Source of the DNA: Loripinus fragilis
Lineage: Eukaryota; Mollusca; Bivalvia; Lucinida; Lucinidae
Assembly (NCBI GenBank): GCA_964019695.1
Contig: OZ026515.1
Coordinates: 143,414,152 to 143,478,151, forward strand
Reading direction: 5' to 3'
DNA: 64,000 bases
Below, piece after piece: positions 55,915 to 64,000 of the stretch. The notes under the pieces are model-generated. The model searched no databases. It saw only the letters and a list, made by a program, of their open reading frames with translations, and was not told the origin of the DNA. The translations under genes and the position numbers were made by a program. The number at the start of each line of letters is the position of its first letter. Position 1 is the stretch's first letter.

Positions 55915-57180
55915 TTCTTTACTGTTTTCACGTTGCGTGTATGCGTGCCTGTGTCCATCTGTTCCTCAATATACTGAAGGACTTTAAAACGCACCACCTG
56001 CTTGAATGCTAATTTATGTCAAAAATAGATATTTCATAATGTGAAAAATAAAATTGACAAGTTTCGTCATTTAGCTTGCATTGAATAAGAAAATCGAAAC
56101 GCTATGGCTTATGATCGCCGTGACGTCGCGATAATTCTGAGACAAGTCAAATTCAAAAAGTCACAGAGTACCTATACCTTCCATAATGAACGAAGAAACG
56201 TTTTAGAACCGATGTTTGTTCTTAAAAGCAAACGGATCATGAAGTTTTAGGCCTCTGGCAACGTTCATTACGTCTACATGCCGTCATTGATTTTTGACGT
56301 AATTGACCGTTTATATCCTAAGGATCTGGAATCTGGAATAAGGATCAAAATCTTTTTGTTGCCAACAGATACTCCTTAATCAGTTGCATAAAAGACAAAA
56401 GTATCACGACATTCGCGGATGTCACCCGTCTGTTATTTATGTTTGAAAATTTAAGGCTGATGTTAGCAAAGAAACGCTGCGAGTAAGAGTGTAATAAAAC
56501 GATGATTTCTGAAACACTTTGTGTTTTTCCATTTGTTAAGACATCTGGCTACCACCTAAAAGTGTTTGTTTTCAAATTGAATCAAATTCACATTTGTTAG
56601 ACGACAATTGTTGAAAAACACTTTCGTCGATATTACGTCAGAATGAACAGCATGAGCAATTCGAAATCATGGCAAATCATATAAATTGATAAAGAAAAGA
56701 TCCTCAAATTAATCATGTGGAAGAGAAAGAGAATGTAAAATGGTGCGTTTTTAAAGTCCCTCAGTATATCTTGAAGAGCCATCAATGGAATTTCATCAAA
56801 CATTGCAAACATATTCATAATTACATGACAAACTTTTAAAATAAAGAATAAGTGCTATCGGCCAGTTCTCTTTGAGAGTTATTTAGTACCTCACAACATG
56901 GTAAAATTGGATGGTATGAGAGAAAAAGAACCCATTATTGGAGTTCATTGGGAGCCGGAAACCTAAACCCGCTGATCCACTGCCTCTTTTCCCACTTTAT
57001 TTCGCGGTTCCCAATGAACATAACCATAGGTTTATCATAATCGCTGTTTAAAGACATCAGATATATAGTTAGCATTTACATGACATATTTTTCCATAGTT
57101 TTATCCGTTTCATATCATGTGATATTAATTTTACATTTTATCAACATATTATCACAGTATTTAATAATATACATTTTCAG
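55915..57180. other. Unassigned intronic DNA
   Basis: No exon until 57181. A small inverted repeat near 56950-57020 (GTTCATTGGGAGCC and GGTTCCCAATGAAC). Confidence 0.4.
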
Positions 57181-57301
57181 GACAGCGTGTGTGATATTAG
57201 TGTTATCATTATACCTGGGACGAAAGAAGACGCCTATACCTGTGTGGACCAGGAAGAAAGGGTTTCACATATTTTGGTACCCATTTCATCAAGTATTTGC
57301 T
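57181..57301 (+). CDS. SLC23-family transporter, exon 6 (TM6)
   Basis: 121 nt after ATACATTTTCAG, phase 2 in and phase 0 out (GCT|GTAAGA). Encodes L|TACVILVLSLYLGRKKTPIP then VWTRKKGFHIFWYPFHQVFA. The hydrophobic stretch followed by a basic cytoplasmic loop and F...F.V.. lead-in matches the TM6-loop-TM7 order in SLC23 proteins. Confidence 0.9.
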
Positions 57302-57520
57302 GTAAGATATTTTAATGTTTAGTTTGTTCACTGGTGTATCTAATACATACTCTTTGCTTGAACACCTCAGTCTGTCTTCAGGGCTATCAAGGCAGCCTGC
57401 TTAACTACAAGGACAAGTAGCTAAAATCTTGAAATGTTGCATGCGGCTTGTTTACATAGGGCCAGTTAAGCAAAAAATTTCAGCGTAAATTTGCAATTAT
57501 TTTCTTACCCATTCGTTTAA

Positions 57521-57596
57521 ACATACGTTTTGGTGCTCAAAAGAACTGTCTCATTGAGACGGTTCTTTTGAATACCCACAACATATGTTTTGGTTG
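57521..57596. repeat. Hairpin element family H, copy 6 (best preserved)
   Basis: AAAAGAACTGTCTCATTGAG and ACGGTTCTTTT form a nearly perfect hairpin with outer ACATACGTTTTGGTGCTC and CCCACAACATATGTTTTGG. Confidence 0.8.
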
Positions 57597-57787
57597 AGAA
57601 ATAATATAATAACTTTCAGTTATGCCCTCTTTTCTGGGGCCCTGCTTGTTTAGCTATCTCTCTTCCTAGACGGTGTATATCAAATGTGCTAATCTGACTG
57701 TGTGGATGCCTAGGTTGGTATGCACCTTTATTGTCCACATGCAACAAAATCATGTTTTCTTGCTAAGATGCTCATTTATAAAATGTG

Positions 57788-58452
57788 TTGTTATATGACT
57801 GGAGAGAATCCTGTCTCCTGATTGGCCCAATTTGTTTTCATAAATCTCTATGTCTACCTGAAAACTGGTCTGAACTGACTCAGAAGGTGATAAAGGATGA
57901 AATCCAGCTCAAACTAGTTTCCAGAAGATAGTATTTTTGACACTTCTGCAATATCACCCTCTAGAGAGCATGTGCTGTATGAAATTGACATGATTTGCTG
58001 TTTCACATCCCAACAGGTAAACTAAAGACTTTCATGAATTTTAACAACTGTTTTGTTACGTTTTGTTTGTTCATTTATCTTTGTTTGAATAAACAAAATG
58101 TAAAAAAAAGTTTTTTGATTAAATTTTACATTCCACATTCAGAGAATTAATCTACATTTCAAATTGCAAAATACTACATTAAAATATTCTAATACAGTTG
58201 ATAAAACTTTTTAGAAAGTCCTTAGGTTGAAGGTTGACTGCAACAACATAAATTAAGTTAAAATAGAAAATTTTCATTCTAAGTTGAAAAGTCATATAAC
58301 AAAACAGTTATTGACTTCAATCTCGGTAGACATAAGGATTTATCTACCCTTAAAAGTGATATTCACCTAGGCCTAGCGGCCTCAGTGAATTATCACTTTT
58401 TCGGGTAGATAAATCCTTATGTCTACCTCATTGAAGTCAATAATTGTATAAT
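57788..58452 (-). mobile_element. ~660-bp element with terminal hairpin, copy B
   Basis: Inverted relative of 38599-39268. Its right end contains the full hairpin 58305-58452: TTATTGACTTCAAT, GGTAGACATAAGGATTTATC and TACCCTTAAAAGTGATATTC pair with mirror copies around CTAGGCCTAGCGGCC. Copies A and B are ~18.5 kb apart in opposite orientation. Confidence 0.8.
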
Positions 58453-59725
58453 ATCATAGCTGATGAAAATACAATGCCAATAATTTCCACCGCCTGCTTA
58501 AGTTAGTTCGTTGGATTTATTGAACGTCTATGTTACTTATAAAATTAAGTCAAGGTTGAATTTGTGCTAAAGTAATAGTATTTTTCTGAACCAAAGTAAA
58601 TGCTCATTGGTTAATCAAAAGAATAGCTTCAGTATCTGCACCTATAATGAGGGAATCCATGGATTTATGCCTTGTGTTATTTTGAGCACCTGTTTGGAGC
58701 AGCTAAAATGCAAAAGCTGCAAAAAATGTTCAGTCTCACTAAACAGTTGAATTGCAACTCTCTGGTTCATCTCCACAATTACTGCTAATTGTCTTTTTCA
58801 GATATCTGTCAAATATGATTCCTTGAAAATAAGTTCTCTACTGTTTAATTATTTGCAGATTTTGTAAAAGTACGCTAAAATTTGCCCAATAAAGGCACTT
58901 TCGTTAATTCTTTGTATGCTGGGTATTTTTTCATGATTTTTTGTCGCAGCAATTATTTTTTTAAATCAACTTTTTCCAAATATTCTTTCAGGAAGCACAT
59001 TCAGGTACGTTTATCACAGGGATTTGAATCTGAACATTTTGGACTCAAACGTTCAGAACATGTTCTTAAATTAGCAGTTCAGACCTAAATGTTATTGACC
59101 GAATCAATTGGGACCCACTTTCTTGTCCCTGTGTTTTGGCGGAGCGTATTTTCAAAAAATGACATTTTATCTTAGGTCTGGTTCAAATTTACCCTGGTCT
59201 GAATCGGCTGATCTGAAATAATTATACTTAATATAACAGAAAAAATCTCCATACACCCCACAAAAACAAGTGAGTATGGCCAGGAAATGCCACAATCACA
59301 GACCAGTCCGAAGCATCTCTAGGAAGAGACATAAAACACAGTGATCCACAATACATCACAACACTTTTAAAGTTGAACAAAACTCGAAAGGACACTAAAA
59401 CTACACCACAAAACAAGGACCAAACACAACCCCCCACCCACACACATTTGGAGCAACAACAAACAACAAACCTAAAACAACGGAATCACTGCCTTATAAT
59501 AGATTAGAGCTGAGGTCACTTAAAGCTTCAATGTCTTACTGGCCAAGTTTCCCCCTACGTTGCACATGAAACATAGCCATAAAAAGAGTCGACTAGGTAA
59601 GTGTTGAAATTATGTCATGACTAGGTACAAACAGCCTGCAAAGGTCACCAGCAGATGATAAAGTTGCTACCGGCAGGTTAATAGTTAACGGTTTAGTAAT
59701 GAATATGTTCATCTTTCTTCTTCAG
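58453..59725. other. Unassigned; one dispersed repeat
   Basis: At 59245-59460, minus-strand relative of the TTGTTGCTCCCATTG family (GCCAGGAAATGCCACAATCA). No exon. Confidence 0.4.
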
Positions 59726-59882
59726 GTGCTGATTGGTATTATAGCTGGTTGTGTTCTCTGTGCTGTACTGACAGCTACCAACGTTATACCCTATGATCCT
59801 AGTCTACGATCCTTCAGGACTCGGACAGATGCACGCGCAGAGGTCTTATATCAAGCTCGCTGGTTCACTTTCCCATACCCAG
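59726..59882 (+). CDS. SLC23-family transporter, exon 7 (TM7)
   Basis: 157 nt after TTCTTCTTCAG, phase 0 in and phase 1 out (CCCAG|GTATTG). Encodes VLIGIIAGCVLCAVLTATNV then IPYDPSLRSFRTRTDARAEV and LYQARWFTFPYP. The LTATN.(I/L)P turn, then RTD......A.WF.FPYPG, is the highly conserved SLC23 segment between TM7 and TM8. Confidence 0.95.
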
Positions 59883-59973
59883 GTATTGTTGATTTGTAGA
59901 TATAAGTAATCTATACTTGATTTATCTTGAAACTTTCATGTTCAAATATCAAGATAAGATGCCATTTAAATCT

Positions 59974-60220
59974 CGCCCGGAGGTTATAAAACTTTTTCCA
60001 TGCTCAACTCAGCAGAGCACGAAATTTATTCTGCTCATAAATGTTAAAATGCCAACAATGGTTGGCATTTTAACATTTATTAGCATGATAAATACAACAT
60101 CTGAGAGGCTTAAATCAAGAAACATCTTGAGTTGTCAGTATTTTAGTTTTTATGAGCAGTTGAATTTGCGTGCTCAGTTGAGTAGAGCATGAAAAAGGTT
60201 TTATAACCTCGGGGCCTGGT
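59974..60220. mobile_element. MITE family P, copy 3
   Basis: CCCGGAGGTTATAAAACTTT to TTTTATAACCTCGGGGCC inverted ends; central hairpin TTAAAATGCCAACAATGG. Confidence 0.8.
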
Positions 60221-60254
60221 TTATTTTGGTTTTTAATTTGATTCATATTCCACC

Positions 60255-60395
60255 CATGGCATTTTGTTGTGTCCTTTAACAAGACACTTCAGCTTCCCTG
60301 CTAAGCATCTATTCAACCCAAGCTAACGTCATGACATGACTGAAATATTATCAACTGGAAGTAAAGCATTAGTTCAAACATACACAACAACTATA
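60255..60395 (+). mobile_element. SINE S5, 5'-truncated copy
   Basis: TTGTGTCCTTTAACAAGACA, ATTCAACCCAAGC and GGAAGTAAAGCATTAGTTCA follow the S5 body and tail at 51223-51435; the tRNA-like head is absent. Confidence 0.55.
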
Positions 60396-60589
60396 TGAGT
60401 CTGTTTTATATAGCATATGTTCACACAAACTAGGGACTTAGATGATAGCTCAGGCCACGTATTAGGCTTCTACTTCAACTTGTTAGCCGTGGATGCATGC
60501 CTGAAAAGTAAGCAACTATAAGCACGAAATACGACAATCTCACACAATGCAGACCAACGCACAGAACACCGACAGTCACAAGACATCAG

Positions 60590-60690
60590 AAAATAGTAAG
60601 TGAGTATGATCAGGAAATACCACAATCACAAACCGCAGACAACCCATGGCACCACGAGGAAGAGCCGCTCAACCATCACGAGACTGATTA
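60590..60690 (-). repeat. Dispersed repeat (TTGTTGCTCCCATTG family), fragment
   Basis: GATCAGGAAATACCACAATC, ACAAACCGCAGACAAACC-like and CCATGGCACC match the complement of 40750-40840. Confidence 0.5.
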
Positions 60691-60699
60691 TATAAATAT

Positions 60700-61345
60700 A
60701 CGAGGGTTGTTCCAATATGAATGCAAGTAGCCTGATATCTTTGGGCACATATATGCTACGACAAAATGGTATAGGTTTCTATAAAGGACTATATACCACC
60801 TTTAAACTGGCACCAGACCTAAAGTAAAATACAGTATACTTATCGAGTTACAGCCCTTTGAATGAGGGTTACTCTAGTATACATGTACTAACAACTCAAC
60901 GCTTCGAACATGTAACAGTGAGATAGGCTAGCATACAATTCTTTAATAAACAGGTGAAATTTCTTGAATTTTTTTAAAAGAAGTAACCCCATGTTCTTAT
61001 TAAATGATTCTGTGAAGGTTGCGAAAATCGGGCATGTTTTTTGCTAAATAACACTGAATTGTTTTCACTAAAGTCTCCTTATGTTTGCAAATGAATGGTA
61101 AACAAATTATCACCTTTCAGTTTACAATGTAACTTTTCTCTAACAAAATGCACGAACCAACATTAAAACCAGTTATAATTCAAAGACAATATGCTGATCG
61201 CTCAAACTGAGTTGTTGCTATAAATTATTGATGGATAGAGGGTAAAAATGCCTTAAGTGAAGCGGTTATAGAATTTATACTCTTTTTTTTCATAACATTG
61301 CAGCTTTATTCTAAATTTGAACATAAACTTAGAGTTCGAGCACTG
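60700..61345. other. Unassigned; solitary mariner-like end
   Basis: ATACGAGGGTTGTTCCAATA at about 60699-60720 resembles the mariner terminal repeat at 7676, but no partner end or transposase was found. The rest is AT-rich. Confidence 0.4.
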
Positions 61346-61349
61346 TAGG

Positions 61350-62117
61350 CATTATTGAGGCCCCCAGGGGGGTCTGTGCTCCCTTAATCCCTGAAAACAA
61401 TGCATTGATCTCTCCAAGTCCTTGAAAGAAAATTCCTCAGCTCCCTGAATGTATTTTTCCTTTGCTCCCCAAATTCTCAAAATTATTTCATCTTCTCCCC
61501 AAATCCCCAAAAATATAAGCCAATTCTCCGTAAAATGTTACTCTATTTTTCCTTCCATAGGATTAAAGTCAAACACTTAAAAACAATTAAGCTATACACG
61601 AGCAGATATATATTCACTAAATATTTTACGTTATACAAGTAAAGATAGGACTTAGCCACGGAATACATGATATATAAATATTTTAATGAAATGCATTATA
61701 TATAGCTCAAAGTATAAGGCCATCCTAAAATTTCTGTTGCTGTACCTAGTAGAGTAGGTGTGGAGGAATGCTCTCTAGATTTGATTTTTTTATTAGGGAC
61801 AGCTAGACCATTTTTTTCTGGTGGGGGAGAGGCTGTTTTTTTCCAATATATGAAACTAGATTTTCTTAGACAAAGTGAAAGCATTTATATTTGTAACCAC
61901 AGAAGGTGCTTTTATAATTGTTTTATAATTGCTATTAGGCCCCTTGGTAAATTTAACTTCAGTTTCAACAAGAAAGAATATATCTGATCAACATTCATCA
62001 AAGTTTTAATAAGAACCACCTATTTACCTAGATAGAGAATTACATACCAGTGGCGTAGTAAGCCCTGTTATGATGTTGATTCACACTTGTGCTAGGGGGG
62101 TCCGGGGTCATGCTTCC

Positions 62118-62152
<35 letters not shown>

Positions 62153-62901
62153 TAAAAATGGTGTGATCTGGTTCATTCTGAGTGTTCCAAAGGATGTTAT
62201 TATCAATCTAAATATCAACAATTTTTAGGATGATACATCAACAACTCAAATTTTGTGCCATATTTTCTCCAAGATCAAACCAGATGTGCACATTAGTACA
62301 GAAATAAAATACATTCACATTTTACAAGGGGGTCTGGAGAGCAATAGCCAGCCCCAAGAAGCCATAGAAATGTACAAAAAATGAGACTTTCCTTTTTTAC
62401 ATCAAATATTACATACCAGGCGTGTAGATATCCCCGTAATGATGTGGATTCAGATTCGTGCTAGGTGGTCCAGGGGCATGCTCCCCCGAATTTTTTTTTA
62501 TTAAAATGGTGCAATCTGGCTTATTCTGAGTGTTCCAAAATACGTTATTATCAACCTAAAAATCAACAATTTAAGGTGAATTTTCTACAATTGTAAAAAT
62601 TATCTGCCATATCATTCACCAATACTAATCCAGATTAGGATGTTTTAGCATGAAAGTAAATACATTTAGATTTCCCAAGGGGGGTCTGGGGGCTGAAGCT
62701 GAAGATTTTTTTTTAAAATCAACCGAAATTAAGGTTTATCATATAAGGTGAGATTTTTTTGCTTGTTTGCAGGGCTCCCTAAATCCACAAAACTATGAGC
62801 TTGCTCCCCCAAATCCCTGAAAATGATTACAGTGCTCCCCAGCTCCCTGAAAATAAATAGCCATTCTCCCAAGATCCCCAAAACCCCTGGGGGCCCATTA
62901 T
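61350..62901. mobile_element. 1.55-kb element with GGCCCCCAGGGG ends
   Basis: Left ATTATTGAGGCCCCCAGGGG, right complement AAATAATGGGCCCCCAGGGG. Both ends are followed by tandem ~25-30-bp units of the form GCTCCCTGAAAAT / TCCCCAAATCCCC pointing the same way. Interior duplicated repeats at 62041-62710. No transposase. Confidence 0.55.
62041..62710 (+). repeat. Two direct ~300-350-bp copies of a dispersed repeat
   Basis: Copies at about 62041-62390 and 62410-62710 share TACATACCAG, GTGCTAGG.GGTCC, CATTCTGAGTGTTCCAAA, TTATTATCAA and GGGGGTCTGG. The first has a run of about 26 C (62117-62142). Confidence 0.75.
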
Positions 62902-63657
62902 TTACAATAAAATTACTCACCTGGTCTTGAGGGCATATTTTAATTAACGTAAACACATCATTAAGAGGCAGAAAAATGATTCAAAATGTGATAACTCATT
63001 AAATAGAGGAAAGCACATTTTGATAACTCTCTTATGACATATTTTGCATATTTTAATTTAGTTTTATTTTGCATACATCAACATACCTAAATAGACCTGA
63101 AACCAAACTAGTATGAAACCTTATCATAGTTCTAGATAGAATAAAACAATGGAGTCATATCCAAACATTTTATTAATGACAGTCGTCGTTAGAAGGGTAC
63201 ACATAACAAACTTTGAGTAAAGAAATAAAAGAAAATAAAATCCCAAAAATGCCTTCTGGTTTGAATACACTGTATTCAGTAGTTTTCATTTTTTAAGATC
63301 TGATTCTTTGTTATTATAAGGAGTCCTTTTAGTTAGCTAAGCAATTTGTTGTTTAGTCTGTGGTTTAGCCTGTTTTCTGTGAAATTACATTTTCTGGTCC
63401 ATCTCACTTATTTTGTAAACTCTTTATATGCTGGTAAATTGTGCATGAATTTGTCGTCTGCTGGTTGTTTTTAAAAGAAATTCAAAAAAAAACTTTCAGG
63501 AATACCATAAGAGTGTCAACCATATTGGATCTAGATCAGACTGGACGTTTCATTCCTCCTGATCTGGGTCCAAACTGTTTGCAACAACACTAGCAGGCAA
63601 TAAATTATTGATACTTTCGTCTAATACAGTTACTGGACCATTTCATATGTTTTCCAG
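62902..63657. other. Unassigned; one dispersed hairpin
   Basis: 63528-63587 is a GGATCTAGATCAGACTGGAC / CCTGATCTGGGTCC hairpin with the CAAACTGTTTGCAA tail. The 3' end carries the exon 8 acceptor TATGTTTTCCAG. Confidence 0.45.
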
Positions 63658-63911
63658 GGCAATTCGGAGCATTCCAGTTTAGTTTTAGTGCACTTGTTGG
63701 CTGTCTCCTAGCAACGATTCTCTCAATCTTAGACTCAGTGGGTGATTACTTTGCCTGTGCTAAGGCATGCAGTGTGCCTCCTCCCCCACGTCATGCTGTC
63801 AACAGGGGTCTAACTATAGAGGGCCTGTGTACATTTCTCGCAGGATGTGTAGGATGTGGGCATGCGACCACTACATATGCTGGCAACATTGGTGCTATAG
63901 GATTAACAAAG
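63658..63911 (+). CDS. SLC23-family transporter, exon 8 (TM8 and NAT signature)
   Basis: 254 nt, phase 1 in and phase 0 out (AAG|GTATGT). Encodes GQFGAFQFSFSALVGCLLAT, then ILSILDSVGDYFACAKACSV, PPPPRHAVNRGLTIEGLCTF and LAGCVGCGHATTTYAGNIGAIGLTK as the final blocks. S.GDY.ACA......PPPP.HA.NRG...EG is the SLC23 TM8-TM9 core. The TM8 substrate-site residue that is normally Glu is Asp here (LDSVGDY). In the TM10 NAT signature, [Q/E/P]NxGxxxxT[R/K/G], the first residue is Gly (GNIGAIGLTK). About 200 further residues are expected downstream of the window. Confidence 0.95.
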
Positions 63912-64000
63912 GTATGTAGAGAAGATATCAATGTCAGATGACAGGCCTCCAGATAAGAGTGTGTACTGGAAAATTATTTTCTTTATTTCTCATCCAAAAC

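Noticed and set aside
60699..60720. Second complete mariner
   Set aside because: Only a single end-like sequence (ATACGAGGGTTGTTCC) was found, with no partner or transposase.

Overview
This window is animal nuclear DNA, most likely from a bivalve or other mollusc. The reasons are an AT-rich background, GT-AG introns of many kilobases, and very dense short mobile elements: tRNA-derived SINEs ending in AATCAAACAAACAAA, the GCTCACCTGAGC element with its CGTC run, mariner, hAT and LINE relics, and at least seven families of small foldback elements. There is no bacterial or organellar gene organisation. The species is inferred from repeat style only.

One host gene is supported. It runs left to right on the + strand across the right three quarters of the window: eight exons of a SLC23 / nucleobase-ascorbate transporter (NAT) family protein at 18537-18734, 37155-37312, 39294-39385, 41482-41555, 52427-52608, 57181-57301, 59726-59882 and 63658-63911. 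All seven junctions keep one reading frame with GT-AG borders and give about 406 residues. The 5' UTR or first exon(s) lie upstream of 18536 and were not found; the last third of the protein lies beyond 64000. The TM8 acidic residue is Asp instead of the usual Glu, and the first position of the NAT signature is Gly where Gln, Glu or Pro is expected.

Layout. 1-4300: small hairpin elements and unassigned AT-rich DNA. 4300-7665: a roughly 3.25 kb composite insertion that splits an older foldback repeat, whose uninterrupted relative is at 11641-11780. 7676-9335: a dead mariner with a TTAA-flanked MITE in its end. 9.7-10.9 kb: tandem repeat. 11.6-18.5 kb: MITEs, SINEs and the GCTCACCTGAGC element, which stops 20 bp before exon 1. 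Intron 1 (18.4 kb) holds a minisatellite, a decayed LTR retrotransposon (22337-33175, - strand) pierced by a hAT, a 4.5 kb TIR element and several SINEs, then a 5'-truncated LINE and two foldback elements with convergent tRNA-like modules. Intron 2 begins with a 16-unit array copied from the end of exon 2. Intron 4 holds a foldback transposon with 9-bp target duplications and a Harbinger-like element. Introns 5-7 hold further MITEs and two GC-tract TIR elements.

The most unusual items are (1) the exon-derived array, in which a 2-bp deletion makes repeated 57-bp segments bounded by CAG and GT in the exon phase, and (2) a recurring architecture of foldback elements whose arms carry inward-facing tRNA-like A/B-box modules followed by T-runs.
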